DNA of 64,000 bases. Origin: Flavobacteriaceae bacterium UBA3591. Lineage in GTDB: Bacteria; Bacteroidota; Bacteroidia; Flavobacteriales; Flavobacteriaceae. This document shows positions 16,895-26,672 of the stretch, piece by piece. The first letter of the stretch is position 1; every line of letters starts with the position of its first letter. Under the pieces are notes generated by a model. It did not search any database, had not been told where the DNA came from, and saw only the letters and a list, made by a program, of their open reading frames with translations. The position numbers and the translations under genes were made by a program. Where the stretch lies: contig DFMO01000010.1 of assembly GCA_002375695.1 (NCBI GenBank), positions 213,096 to 277,095 on the forward strand, read 5' to 3'.

Positions 16895-18529
16895 GTGCGT
16901 ATTTATATCATTTTTTTCTTACTTTTTCTTTCGGTATTTACTGGTACAGCGCAGCAGGATGCGTGGTTTTACTTGCGCGCTCGCGACACTGCTTTTGTAC
17001 CTTCGTTTGAAAAAAACGGTGAATTTTTACAGTATTCTGGAACCGATAGCCAACTTAAGGCTGCTTTAAAAAATTATAAAATTAAACGGTTTAAAAAAAC
17101 GTGGAAACACGCCAAAAAGGAAAACTTAAAAAAGACTTTTTTTGTTATCGCGAATAGTGAAGCTCTTATGATAGACTTGCTTCAAAATGTTTCGCATTTA
17201 TTTGAATTTGGCGAATTAATTGCCGAAGAAGACAAAAAAATATTTGAGCCCAATGACTATGGTTTAACGAGCACCATTGGCGATAATCTTGGAGCCCCTG
17301 TAAATTTAGACTATTTAGATGTTTTGGAAGTACCCAAAGCTTGGTATTACACCACAGGTTCGCGCGATATTATTGTGGGAATTTCAGACGGATCAATAAA
17401 CCCAGACGATCCTGAGTTTGCCGGAAAAAGCAGGCAAATCCAAGAGTCTTTTTTAGCCAAAGGGCACGGGTTTTCGGTGGCAGCAACAGCAGCTGGGCAA
17501 GGCGATAATGCTTACGGAATCCCAGGAGTTTGTTATGATTGTAGTATCTACGCAACTCACTATAGCAATTTTAGAAATTTAGAACAATTAGTAGAACTTT
17601 CAAATTTAGGCGCCAAGGTTATAAATTGTAGTTGGGGCCTTGCACATTACTACCAAACTGCGCAAGATGCTATTTACGAAATGTTAGAAAATGGAACCGT
17701 GGTGGTGGCCATTGGGCACAATCCTTCGTTTTCTAAAACCAAAGGCAAAAAATATTACTATCCGGCATCATATGATGGCGTTATTGCGGTTTCTTCGGCA
17801 TCGCACAGGTACGAGAACTATTGGGAAAATATTCAAATTGAAAAGGATAAAGACCTTTATTACATTAAAAACATTCGAAATTACGTTGGCCTCACAGGCG
17901 GGTTTAAAGATAACGATACCACCAACGTTCCTCATTTATACCCAATAAGTATCCGAAATTTAAATAGTGCAATCGATATTGTCGCGCCGTCTACGGGTAT
18001 TTTTAGATATGGCGAGTTGGCGTTAAACAACAAGGTAGACGTAAGTTTATTTAATCAAACTTCGGGGGTAGCACCGTTGGTTACAGGCACTGTTGGACTT
18101 ATGTTTTCACTCTATCCGTGTCTTCCCGCAACGGAGGTGGAGAGTATTATAAAACTTACCTCTACAAATATTGATGATATTGAAGCCAATAAACCCTACG
18201 CAGGAATGTACGGCGCAGGAATGTTAAACACAGGGCGAGCAGTTGAAATGGTGTTTAATATGTTTTCTGAAAAAAATCCTGTAATTATAGAAAATCAGTG
18301 TTTTAGTAGGTGGAAATTTCAACTCACATCGTTAGCCGAAGTTGAAATAAAAAATCAAGAATTTACCGAAAATGCCAGCTTGTATCTAACTTCTAAAAAA
18401 CAAATTTCTATTCTTAAAAATACTGTGTTAAAACCTAATAATTCGGGTAAGATACATTTAAAAACCGACCCATTTTTAGAAAAAGAATGCGAGTTGCAGT
18501 TAAGAGATCCAAGTATTTTGGACGATTAG
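16895..18529 (+). CDS. Secreted S8 (subtilisin-like) serine peptidase
   Basis: This 544-residue protein has a signal peptide (FFLLFLSVFTGTAQQ). The catalytic triad is visible as Asp165 in VGISDGS, His191 in GHGFSVAATAAG and Ser390 in NQTSGVAPLVTG. Asn276 in AIGHNP probably serves the oxyanion hole. The motifs are off-consensus (GHGFSVA rather than GHGTHVA, QTSGVAP rather than GTSMAAP), so this is a divergent subtilase. The start is GTG at 16895, chosen because it gives a complete signal peptide. There is a short C-terminal extension after the peptidase domain but no clear type 9 secretion sorting motif. It is divergent from the methyltransferase operon and convergent with ftsE. Confidence 0.88.
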   Translation: MRIYIIFFLLFLSVFTGTAQQDAWFYLRARDTAFVPSFEKNGEFLQYSGTDSQLKAALKNYKIKRFKKTWKHAKKENLKKTFFVIANSEALMIDLLQNVSHLFEFGELIAEEDKKIFEPNDYGLTSTIGDNLGAPVNLDYLDVLEVPKAWYYTTGSRDIIVGISDGSINPDDPEFAGKSRQIQESFLAKGHGFSVAATAAGQGDNAYGIPGVCYDCSIYATHYSNFRNLEQLVELSNLGAKVINCSWGLAHYYQTAQDAIYEMLENGTVVVAIGHNPSFSKTKGKKYYYPASYDGVIAVSSASHRYENYWENIQIEKDKDLYYIKNIRNYVGLTGGFKDNDTTNVPHLYPISIRNLNSAIDIVAPSTGIFRYGELALNNKVDVSLFNQTSGVAPLVTGTVGLMFSLYPCLPATEVESIIKLTSTNIDDIEANKPYAGMYGAGMLNTGRAVEMVFNMFSEKNPVIIENQCFSRWKFQLTSLAEVEIKNQEFTENASLYLTSKKQISILKNTVLKPNNSGKIHLKTDPFLEKECELQLRDPSILDD

Positions 18530-18551
18530 AAAATTCTACTAAAAGGCAATT

Positions 18552-19235
18552 CTATACCGTTTTTTGAACCACTTCAAAAATTTGATTTTCGTCGCACTTT
18601 AAGGTTTTTGAAGGATATTTCAGCAAAAGAGCGTAATCGTGAGTGGCCATTAAAATGGTGTTTCCGTTTTTGTTTATTTCACGTAAAACCTCCATTACTT
18701 CAACACTTGTTTGCGGGTCTAAATTTCCCGTAGGCTCATCGGCCAAAATAAGTTCGGGGTCGTTTAAAAGCGCCCGAGCAATGGCAATACGTTGCTGTTC
18801 GCCACCAGAGAGTTGATAAGGGTATTTAAAAGCCTTGGTTTTCATATCAACTTTTGTAAGTACTTCGTCTATTTTTGCCTGCATTTTTGCTTTGTCTTTC
18901 CAGCCTGTTGCTGTTAACACAAAATTGAGGTTGGCACTTACAGTACGGTCATTTAACAATTTAAAATCTTGAAAAACAACGCCAAGTTTTCTTCGTAAAA
19001 ATGGAATGTCTTTTTCTTTTAGCGTAGCCAGATTGTACCCAACAATGTCTCCTTCGCCTTCCTGTAAGGGCAAATCGCCGTAAAGCGTTTTCATAAAACT
19101 ACTTTTCCCTGTACCCGTTTTTCCTATTAGGTAGACAAATTCACCTTTTTCCACCGAAACGGAAACGTTTGAAAGAACCAAATTATCGCCTTGATAAATT
19201 GCTGCATCTTTAAGTTGTAATACGTGATTGGACAT
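18552..19235 (-). CDS. ftsE: Cell division ATP-binding protein FtsE
   Basis: This is a 227-residue ABC ATPase with Walker A GKTGTGKSS (38-46), Q-loop VFQDFKLL, signature LSGGE, Walker B LILADEPTGNLD and H-loop MATHDYALL. The FtsE hallmarks (IGKTGTGKSSFMKTLYG, RRKLGVVFQDFKLL, TVSANL) are clear. It pairs with the membrane protein FtsX to regulate peptidoglycan hydrolases at the septum; ftsX is not in the window. The gene is monocistronic here, with a promoter match upstream (19303-19273, minus strand) and the convergent subtilase gene 22 bp beyond its stop. Confidence 0.95.
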   Translation of the reverse strand: MSNHVLQLKDAAIYQGDNLVLSNVSVSVEKGEFVYLIGKTGTGKSSFMKTLYGDLPLQEGEGDIVGYNLATLKEKDIPFLRRKLGVVFQDFKLLNDRTVSANLNFVLTATGWKDKAKMQAKIDEVLTKVDMKTKAFKYPYQLSGGEQQRIAIARALLNDPELILADEPTGNLDPQTSVEVMEVLREINKNGNTILMATHDYALLLKYPSKTLKCDENQIFEVVQKTV

Positions 19236-19272
19236 TTTAATTATAAATTTAGGTTCTTGTTGAGACGAAGAG

Positions 19273-19303
19273 CAAAAGTAAGCGGAATTACATCCAACTG
19301 CAA
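19273..19303 (-). promoter_or_regulatory. Promoter of ftsE (TTG-N20-TACTTTTG)
   Basis: On the minus strand a TTG (19303-19301) is followed after 20 bases by TACTTTTG (19280-19273). This fits the Bacteroidota -33/-7 consensus. The -7 box ends 37 bp before the ftsE start. Confidence 0.65.
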
Positions 19304-19319
19304 AGCCGTTATTACAACA

Positions 19320-19778
19320 TTATTTATTTTTTATTAATTCTTTTAGTGCGTCTATCTCTTTTTGTTGTTGTAGCGTATACAAGGTGAGTTCCTCTATTTT
19401 TTTAAGCAAAATAAGGTTCATTTCTTTTAACGACAAGCCGTTTTCTTCCAGTGTTGCTGCCGAAGGCACTTCGGGTAAATGGAGATTGGTTTTTAAATAT
19501 TCTTCTAATGCAGGTAAAGAAATTAAATTGTAGTGTGGCATCGCTTCCGAAGTACCATAAAAATACTTTTCAAAAACATAATCGGGAGCCACGGCGCCAT
19601 CTAAATCTACGCGTACTTCTTGGGTGTGAATATCGCCCTTTACAGTTAAAAGTGCGTCTGGCGTAGTGGTGCCAATTCCTACTTTTCCGTTTACTTCTTT
19701 TATGTTTTTAAATCTATTGCGTTGTGCAGTTGCCGAAATTGTAAAAAGAACAATAGCAAAAATTAAAACCTTTTTCAT
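19320..19778 (-). CDS. Secreted tail-fibre-like protein of unknown function
   Basis: This 152-residue protein has a signal peptide (MKKVLIFAIVLFTISATAQ). The sequence VGIGTTTPDALLTVKGDIHTQEVRV resembles the beta-stranded trimerising segments of tail-fibre-type proteins, which are common in secreted proteins of Flavobacteriia. The end (LSLKEMNLILLKKIEELTLYTLQQQKEIDALKEL) is a likely coiled coil. The ATG at 19778 is preferred over an upstream in-frame start at 19862 because it gives an immediate signal peptide. It is probably exported and oligomeric. No enzyme motif is visible, and no partner is evident. Confidence 0.75.
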   Translation of the reverse strand: MKKVLIFAIVLFTISATAQRNRFKNIKEVNGKVGIGTTTPDALLTVKGDIHTQEVRVDLDGAVAPDYVFEKYFYGTSEAMPHYNLISLPALEEYLKTNLHLPEVPSAATLEENGLSLKEMNLILLKKIEELTLYTLQQQKEIDALKELIKNK

Positions 19779-20005
19779 AGTTGTACGTAGCTTAATATCA
19801 AAACTTAAAAATACACTTATTTTTTTAAGTGTTTTTAGGGAGTGGAAAATCAATTTTAACAAAAAATACTTAACCGCTTTTATTTGCGTTATACTTGAAA
19901 GATTGCACCGAAAAACTTACGTTAATAAAACCTTAAAAATTACAGTCTCACTTAAAGCGACCTTTAAAGTTAGATATCTTTACACCACTAAAAAATCTGT
20001 AACAC

Positions 20006-23000
20006 ATGGTTAAGAATTTTCTTATTCTTTCACTCTTATTTACTATTTCAATTTCTTCATTTTCGCAACAATCTGCGGTGTATACAAATAAGTATGCCGA
20101 ATTTAATCGCGCTTTACAATTATACAACAATGCACAGTATTTAGCGGCTCAAAATCTTTTTGCCAAAATACAAAACAGCAGTACAGACCAAACTATAAAA
20201 AGCGATTGTGCCTATTATATTGCAAATGCGGCCGTACGATTAAACCAGCAAAATGCCGATCAATTAATGGAGAGTTTTGTAGAAAACTATCCAACAAGTT
20301 TAAAGCGAAATTCGGCATTTATTGACGTTGCAAATTTTTATTTTGAAAATGGGAAATATTCGCACGCCCAAAAATGGTACGAAAAAGTAGATGAGAGCAG
20401 CTTGAGCGGCAGCGAACAAGAAAAGTATAATTTTAATAACGGTTACGTTTATTTTAAAGCGAAACGATATAACCAAGCAAAACAGTTTTTTAATAAGGTT
20501 TCAACCTCGCAGCAATACGGTTCGCAAGCAAAATATTATTTGGGCTTTATGGCTTACGAAAGCGATGACTACGAAGAAGCCAATAAAAACTTTGCAGAAG
20601 TAAAAGGAGAAGATCGCTACTCTGAAGACTTAAGCTATTATCAAGCCGATATGAATTTTAAGCTCGGAAACTTCCAAAAAGCTATTGAATTGGGGAAAGA
20701 ACAATTTGATAAAAGCAATCCGCAGGAGCAAAGCCAACTTTCAAAAATTATAGGTGAAAGCTATTTTAATCTCGAAAAATATGCCGAGGCCATCCCGTAT
20801 TTAAAAGAGTATAAAGGATTTAGAGGCAAGTGGAATAACACAGATTATTACCAATTAGGGTACGCTTATTACAAACAAAATAAGTTTGAAAATGCCATTG
20901 GCGAATTCAACAAGATTATTGATGGTAGAAATGCAGTGGCGCAAAATGCATACTATCATTTGGCCGAAAGTTATTTACAGTTAGACCAAAAACAACAAGC
21001 TTTAAACGCTTTTAAAAATGCTTCAGAAATGGATTTTAGCACTACAATTCAAGAAGATGCTTTTTTAAACTATGCGCGATTGAGTTACGAAATAGGGAAC
21101 AGCTACCAAAGTACTCCACAGGTTTTACTTTCGTTTATTGAAAAATACCCGAAAAACCCTAATAACGATGAAATAAAAGACTTATTAATAGACAGTTATA
21201 TTACTTCAAAAAACTATAAAGAAGCGATAGAACTTTTAGAAAACAATAAAAACTTTAATGATAAGTCGGCGTACCAAAAAGTAGCTTTTTACCGTGGAAT
21301 TGAATTGTATAACGAAGCAAATTACAACGATGCCATAGTTTATTTCAACAAAAGTTTAAAAGAACCCCAAGATGCTTCCTTTACTGCGCGCGCTACCTAT
21401 TGGAAAGCCGAAAGCAACTATCAACTATCAAGATTTGAGACTTCATTGGCAGATTATAAAACGTTTTCACAACTGCCAGCCAAGAATAATATTCCAGAAA
21501 GTGCGCATTTAAGTTATAACTTGGCTTACAATTACTTTAAGCATAAAAACTATCCAGAGGCAATTGCGCATTTTAAAGATTATGTCAATTCGGCTTCGGC
21601 AGAAAATGTTCGTAAAAAAGATGCCTTTTTGCGTTTAGGCGATAGTTATTTTGTTACCAGCCAGTATTGGCCAGCAATGGAAAATTACAATGCTGCAATA
21701 GCTTTAAGTGGAGCTAATGATTACGCACATTTTCAAAAAGCTATTAGTTATGGTTTTGTAGATAGAACGGCCACTAAAATAGAAGAATTAATTGCCTTTA
21801 TTAAAACCTATCCCAATTCGGTTTATCGCGATGATGCCTTATACGAATTAGGAAATACCTACGTTGCTACCAATAGAAATAAGGAGGCAGTTTTAATATA
21901 CGACCAATTGGTGAACGAAATTCCGCAAAGTAGTTTTGTGGCTAAAGCGTTGCTAAAAAAGGCGCTTATTTTTGAAAACACCAATAGAAGTGCCGAAGCA
22001 TTGCAAATTTTTAAGAGCGTTGCCCAGCGATATCCATCAACTTCTGAAGCTTTACAAGCAGTTTCATCGGCCAAACTTATTTATATCGATCAAGGAAATG
22101 TAGATGATTACGCCGCTTGGGTTAAAACTTTAAATTATATACAAATTGGCGATACTGAACTCGACGATGCCGCCTATGCCGCTGCCGAACAGCCTTATTT
22201 GGAAAATAAACAAAACACTGCAAAAAATCGTTTTGAAGATTATTTAAAACAATTCCCCAATGGTTTGCATGCTAAAAACGCACATTTTTATTTAGGTCAG
22301 ATTTATTTTTCCGAAGAAAAAAACGATAAGGCTATTTCACACTACGAATTTGTAGTATCAAAAGAACGTAGCGAGTTTACCGAGCAAGCTTTGGCGCGAG
22401 TATCAGAGCTGTATTTAAATAAAGAAGAATACAGCAAGGCGCTTACATATCTTAAACGACTTGAAACTGAAGCAGATTTTCCGCAGAATATAATTTTTGC
22501 ACAAACTAATATTATGAAAGCCGCTTATGAATTAAAACAATATACCGAAGCGGTGAATTATGCCGAAAAAGTGCTGGAAAATGCTAAAATAGACAACTTT
22601 ATTAAAAGTGATGCACAAGTAATTATTGCGCGTTCGGCGATGAAAACAAATAATGAAGAAAAAGCTAAAACTGCCTATGCCGAAGTAGCGAAAATTGCTA
22701 CTGGCCAGCTTGCCGCCGAAGCGCTATATTACAACGCCTATTTTAAAAATAAAGAGGGCGATTTTAAAGGCTCGAATGTTGCAATTCAAAAATTAGCTAA
22801 AGATTATTCTGCTTATAAATTGTATGGAGCAAAAGGTTTGGTTTTAATGGCGAAAAATTTCTATCAATTAAATGATGCGTATCAAGCAACTTACATTTTA
22901 GAAAGTGTTATTAAAAATTTTACCGATTATCCCGAAATCGTCTCTGAGGCAGAAACTGAATTAAGTAGCATTAAAAACACCGAAGCAAAGACAAACGCCT

Positions 23001-23020
23001 CGGTTGAAACAGGAAATTAA
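20006..23020 (+). CDS. Large secreted tetratricopeptide repeat protein
   Basis: This 1004-residue protein has an N-terminal signal peptide (ILSLLFTISISSFSQQ). The whole mature length is helical TPR repeats, recognised by the recurrent pattern of Tyr/Ala spaced positions, for example AKYYLGFMAYESDDYEEANKNF, DALYELGNTYVATNRNKEA and HAKNAHFYLGQIYFSEEKNDKA. About 20 or more units are present. It is exported and probably periplasmic or outer-membrane-associated, acting as a protein-interaction scaffold. The next gene (96 bp on) encodes an outer-membrane barrel, and the two are probably co-transcribed and co-functional. The individual role is unknown. Confidence 0.88.
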   Translation: MVKNFLILSLLFTISISSFSQQSAVYTNKYAEFNRALQLYNNAQYLAAQNLFAKIQNSSTDQTIKSDCAYYIANAAVRLNQQNADQLMESFVENYPTSLKRNSAFIDVANFYFENGKYSHAQKWYEKVDESSLSGSEQEKYNFNNGYVYFKAKRYNQAKQFFNKVSTSQQYGSQAKYYLGFMAYESDDYEEANKNFAEVKGEDRYSEDLSYYQADMNFKLGNFQKAIELGKEQFDKSNPQEQSQLSKIIGESYFNLEKYAEAIPYLKEYKGFRGKWNNTDYYQLGYAYYKQNKFENAIGEFNKIIDGRNAVAQNAYYHLAESYLQLDQKQQALNAFKNASEMDFSTTIQEDAFLNYARLSYEIGNSYQSTPQVLLSFIEKYPKNPNNDEIKDLLIDSYITSKNYKEAIELLENNKNFNDKSAYQKVAFYRGIELYNEANYNDAIVYFNKSLKEPQDASFTARATYWKAESNYQLSRFETSLADYKTFSQLPAKNNIPESAHLSYNLAYNYFKHKNYPEAIAHFKDYVNSASAENVRKKDAFLRLGDSYFVTSQYWPAMENYNAAIALSGANDYAHFQKAISYGFVDRTATKIEELIAFIKTYPNSVYRDDALYELGNTYVATNRNKEAVLIYDQLVNEIPQSSFVAKALLKKALIFENTNRSAEALQIFKSVAQRYPSTSEALQAVSSAKLIYIDQGNVDDYAAWVKTLNYIQIGDTELDDAAYAAAEQPYLENKQNTAKNRFEDYLKQFPNGLHAKNAHFYLGQIYFSEEKNDKAISHYEFVVSKERSEFTEQALARVSELYLNKEEYSKALTYLKRLETEADFPQNIIFAQTNIMKAAYELKQYTEAVNYAEKVLENAKIDNFIKSDAQVIIARSAMKTNNEEKAKTAYAEVAKIATGQLAAEALYYNAYFKNKEGDFKGSNVAIQKLAKDYSAYKLYGAKGLVLMAKNFYQLNDAYQATYILESVIKNFTDYPEIVSEAETELSSIKNTEAKTNASVETGN

Positions 23021-23116
23021 TTTAAAATTATTGCAAGATTTTTACAGCAACAATTTCCTGTAAAGAGCACAAAAAACGCATTGAATACTATAAAAGAGAT
23101 TAAAAAATTTGAAAAT

Positions 23117-24847
23117 ATGTCCATAAAACAAATCGTTTTATTTTCAATCCCCGCATTGTTTCTATTTAATTTTTCGGCAAATGCGCAGGAAGATGAATTA
23201 GACCCCGAAGTAGTGAATATTGTAAAACCTTATACACCTACAATTTCCGATGCATTTAAGGTAAAAGAAACTCCAGTATTAAACGACTCAATTTTTACAC
23301 GAAAAAAGAAGGTTGAATACAGTATTTTTTCGGTTCCTGTAGCCTCTACTTTTACCCCAGCAAAAGGTAAAGCCACAAGTGTTGAAAAGGCTAAACCCGT
23401 TAAATTATACGATAATTACGCCACGCTTGGGTTTGGAAATTACACGTCGCTCTTAGGCGAACTTTACAGCAGTTTTGATATAAGTAGAACCGATAATGCT
23501 GCAATATTTTTTCGTCATAACTCATCGCAAGGCGATATTAAAGACGTTAGATTAGATAATAAATATTACGATACTAGTTTAGAAGCCAGTTACACCAGCA
23601 GACAACGCGATATGTTTTACCAGTTTGAAGCTGGAGTAAAACACCAATTGTTTAATTGGTATGGTGTAAATAATAGTGTTTACACTCAAAATCCAACAGT
23701 TGCAATAGACCCGCAACAAAATTATATTAGTGGATTTTTAGGCGGAAATATTTCTTTTGAAGATGCATTTTTTGAAAGTGGTGCTGTTAAAATTCAGTAT
23801 GTAACCGATTCGTTTTCTTCCTCAGAATTTAATGCTGTTTTAACGCCCAAATTTACTTTTCCTATGGAAGATTTGGCCCTAAGTTTATTGGCAGATATTA
23901 ATTATTTAACCGGTAGTTTTGATAGAAACTATTCAAATACTTCCGAAATTAACTATAGCTATTTAAACGCCGGTGCTACGCCAGCACTTGCTTATTCTAA
24001 TGACGATTTTTCTTTTGAAATTGGAGCTGCAGCTTTCGTTAGTTTGGATACAGAAAATAGCGAAACCAATTTCTCTCTGTACCCTAAATTAAACGCGTCT
24101 TATCGCATTAGTGATGAAACTGTAATTATCTACGGGGGTGTAGTTGGAGGGCTTCAACAAAATACCTACTATAACTTTAAAGAAGTAAATCCATTTGTTT
24201 CGCCTACTTTAAATATTGCGCCCACACGACAATTATACAATGCTTTTGCTGGCTTAAAAGGGAAGTTGTCAAATGCGGTTGGGTATGATTTTAATGTTTC
24301 ATACGGAAAGGATGAAAACCGAGCATTGTTTCAAACAAACCCTATTAAGTATTTAAATCCAGATTTGGAAGGATATGAATATGGTAACTCCTTTAATGTA
24401 GTTTACGACGATGTTAATACATTGGGTGTTTATGGGGAATTAAACCTGGCGGTAACTAATAATTTTAATTTGGGGATAAAAGCCAATTACTATAATTACA
24501 ATACTGAATTTGGCAACGAAGCGTGGAACCTTCCTACTTTACAAGCCTCTATTTTTTCCAATTTCAATATTACCGAAAAACTTAGCGGTAGTGCTACTGT
24601 CTTCTTTACAGGAGAGCGAAAAGACTTAAATTATACATACGATTTATTGGGTTATCCGTTAGAAGAATCAGTAACTTTAGACGCATTTGTCGATGCTAAT
24701 CTTCGGTTAAACTATCAATTCACAGATAAACTTTCTGTATTTGTAAAAGGAAGCAATTTAACAGGTAAAAACTATCAAAAATGGCTTCATTACCCGGTTC
24801 AGGGCATTCAAGGCTTAGCGGGAGCTACTTATAAATTTGACTGGTAA
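23117..24847 (+). CDS. TonB-dependent-receptor-like outer membrane beta-barrel protein
   Basis: This is a 576-residue protein. The ATG at 23117 gives a clean signal peptide (MSIKQIVLFSIPALFLFNFSANAQ); an alternative TTG at 23081 would add 12 residues in front. The mature N-terminus (ELDPEVVNIVKPYTPTISDAFKVKETP) is followed by alternating amphipathic strands rich in Tyr/Phe/Asn. It ends with a typical barrel C-terminus (KLSVFVKGSNLTGKNYQKW, then a final YKFDW ending in an aromatic residue). No N-terminal plug domain or TonB box is obvious, so it may not be an active transporter. Its coupling with the TPR gene suggests an outer-membrane complex. A terminator follows. Confidence 0.8.
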   Translation: MSIKQIVLFSIPALFLFNFSANAQEDELDPEVVNIVKPYTPTISDAFKVKETPVLNDSIFTRKKKVEYSIFSVPVASTFTPAKGKATSVEKAKPVKLYDNYATLGFGNYTSLLGELYSSFDISRTDNAAIFFRHNSSQGDIKDVRLDNKYYDTSLEASYTSRQRDMFYQFEAGVKHQLFNWYGVNNSVYTQNPTVAIDPQQNYISGFLGGNISFEDAFFESGAVKIQYVTDSFSSSEFNAVLTPKFTFPMEDLALSLLADINYLTGSFDRNYSNTSEINYSYLNAGATPALAYSNDDFSFEIGAAAFVSLDTENSETNFSLYPKLNASYRISDETVIIYGGVVGGLQQNTYYNFKEVNPFVSPTLNIAPTRQLYNAFAGLKGKLSNAVGYDFNVSYGKDENRALFQTNPIKYLNPDLEGYEYGNSFNVVYDDVNTLGVYGELNLAVTNNFNLGIKANYYNYNTEFGNEAWNLPTLQASIFSNFNITEKLSGSATVFFTGERKDLNYTYDLLGYPLEESVTLDAFVDANLRLNYQFTDKLSVFVKGSNLTGKNYQKWLHYPVQGIQGLAGATYKFDW

Positions 24848-24867
24848 ATGGCTTAAAACTATTCAGT

Positions 24868-24900
24868 AAAAAAACATTCATCGTTGGTGGATGTTTTTTT
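24868..24900 (+). terminator. Intrinsic terminator after the barrel gene
   Basis: A 9-bp stem (ACATTCATC with GGTGGATGT, including G-T pairs) has A-runs before it and seven T after it. It lies about 20 bp after the stop of the barrel gene and before the amidohydrolase gene. Confidence 0.75.
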
Positions 24901-24923
24901 ATTTTTACACCCTAATTACTTTT

Positions 24924-26564
24924 ATGATGAAAAAACTATTTTTTCTTTCTGTTGCAAGCATACTATTGGCTTGTGCTCCCGAAAAGCTTCCGGCCGATTT
25001 ACTTATTAAAAACGCGAATATTTATACAGTCGATAGTGACTTTAGCACTGCCAATGCTTTGGTGGTAAAAGATGGAAAAATTCTCGAAATAGGCTTAAAA
25101 CCCGAACTTGAATTAAAATATAAAATTAAAGAAACCTATGATGCAAAGGGCAATACCATGGTGCCCGGACTAATTGACGCCCATGCGCATTTATACGGTC
25201 TTGGGTTGGGGCTTCAACAAGTAGATTTAGTAGGGACTACCAGTTTTGATGAGGTTTTGAGTAGAATTATAACTTTTCAAAATGAAAAAAATGCAGCCTA
25301 TATTATCGGTCGCGGCTGGGATCAAAATGATTGGGAAGACAAAAATTTTCCAACGAAAGAAAAATTAGATTCACTTTTTCCAGATACTCCAGTAGCATTG
25401 CGCCGTATCGATGGTCACGCGCTTTTAGTAAACTCTAAAGCTTTAGAATTGGCCGGAATTACAGCAAAAACAAAAATGCCGGGAGGCGAGGTGGTTTTGG
25501 AAAATGGGGAGCCAGCTGGGGTAATAGTAGATAACCCTATGGAATTGGTTTTTAATACGTACCCAAAAATAACAAAAGAAGTTTCGGTTGAAGCGCTGTT
25601 AGATGCCGAAAAAGAAGCTGTAAAGTACGGGTTAACCACAATAGACGATGCCGGCTTGGAACGAGATGTTATTGAATTGATAGACTCATTGCAAAAAGAA
25701 GGAGATTTTAAGCTTAGAATGTACGCTATGGTAAGCAATAGTCCTGAAAACTTAGACTATTATTTAAACAACGGAACGTATAAAACCGAACGTTTAAACG
25801 TGCGATCTTTTAAAATATATTCTGATGGTGCCTTAGGTTCGCGCGGAGCTGCTATGCGAAAATCTTACAGCGATATGCCTGGGCATTTTGGCGCTATGAT
25901 GACAACTGCAGCGCAATTAGACTCAATTGCGACGCGACTTGCAAATTCAGAATTTCAAATGAATTCGCACGCCATTGGCGACTCGGCAAATATTGCTGTG
26001 CTTCGGGCTTACAAAAAAGCATTACAGGGTAAAAAAGATAAGCGTTGGAGAGTGGAGCACGCGCAAATAATTTCGGCACAAGATTTTGAATACTTTGATG
26101 CCAACAACAATATTTTGCCGTCTGTACAGCCAACTCACGCCACAAGCGATATGTACTGGGCCGAAGATAAAATTGGAGCAAAACGACTTAAAGGCGCATA
26201 CGCTTATAAGCAACTTTTAAATAAAGCCGGAAGTATTGCATTGGGCACCGACTTTCCCGTTGAACGTGTTAACCCAATGTACACTTTTTATGCCGCCGTA
26301 GCACGAAAAGATTTGGAAAATAAACCCGAAAATGGTTTTCAGATGAAAGATGCATTAACTCGTGAAGAGGCATTAAAAGGAATGACCATTTGGGCTGCTT
26401 TTGCAAATTTTGAGGAAGATGAAAAAGGTAGTATTGAGGTTGGTAAGTTTGCAGACTTTACAATACTCGATAAAGATATTATGCAAGTTGAAGATAGTGA
26501 AATTCCGAATACCAAGGTGGTTGCAACATTTATTAATGGCGAATTGGTTTACAAAGCCGAATAA
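24924..26564 (+). CDS. Amidohydrolase-family lipoprotein (YtcJ-like)
   Basis: This is a protein of about 546 residues. The start is ATG at 24924 (a second ATG follows directly), giving a lipoprotein signal with lipobox LLAC (Cys17). The enzyme domain has the composite amidohydrolase fold: GNTMVPGLIDAHAHL with the metal-binding HxH, then the YtcJ-type GRGWDQNDWE, RIDGHALLVNS, FKIYSDGALGSRGA, NSHAIGDSA and WRVEHAQI, and the C-terminal ADFTILDKDI return strand. It hydrolyses C-N bonds in an unknown substrate, probably at the periplasmic or outer face. The upstream ATG at 24891 lies inside the terminator hairpin and is rejected. Confidence 0.88.
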   Translation: MMKKLFFLSVASILLACAPEKLPADLLIKNANIYTVDSDFSTANALVVKDGKILEIGLKPELELKYKIKETYDAKGNTMVPGLIDAHAHLYGLGLGLQQVDLVGTTSFDEVLSRIITFQNEKNAAYIIGRGWDQNDWEDKNFPTKEKLDSLFPDTPVALRRIDGHALLVNSKALELAGITAKTKMPGGEVVLENGEPAGVIVDNPMELVFNTYPKITKEVSVEALLDAEKEAVKYGLTTIDDAGLERDVIELIDSLQKEGDFKLRMYAMVSNSPENLDYYLNNGTYKTERLNVRSFKIYSDGALGSRGAAMRKSYSDMPGHFGAMMTTAAQLDSIATRLANSEFQMNSHAIGDSANIAVLRAYKKALQGKKDKRWRVEHAQIISAQDFEYFDANNNILPSVQPTHATSDMYWAEDKIGAKRLKGAYAYKQLLNKAGSIALGTDFPVERVNPMYTFYAAVARKDLENKPENGFQMKDALTREEALKGMTIWAAFANFEEDEKGSIEVGKFADFTILDKDIMQVEDSEIPNTKVVATFINGELVYKAE

Positions 26565-26618
26565 TTCCCTCTGCGAATCTTCGCATTTCTTTGCGATACT
26601 CAGCGTAATAGCTATTCC

Positions 26619-26656
26619 GCAGAGTTACACAGAGTTTTCACAGAGTTTCACAGAGA
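26619..26656 (+). repeat. Short tandem CAGAG repeat in an intergenic gap
   Basis: CAGAG occurs at 26620, 26630, 26641 and 26651, a 10-11 bp period of about one helical turn. The upstream half of the gap (26570-26610) has a roughly complementary pattern (CTCTGCG, CTTCGCA, CTTTGCG), so the region could fold into a long imperfect hairpin. Similar intergenic sequences are common in Bacteroidota genomes. No function is assigned. Confidence 0.6.
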
Positions 26657-26672
26657 AATTTTAAAGTTGAAG

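Noticed and set aside
24891..24923. ATG at 24891 for the amidohydrolase gene
   Set aside because: It sits in the terminator hairpin and places extra residues before the lipobox signal.
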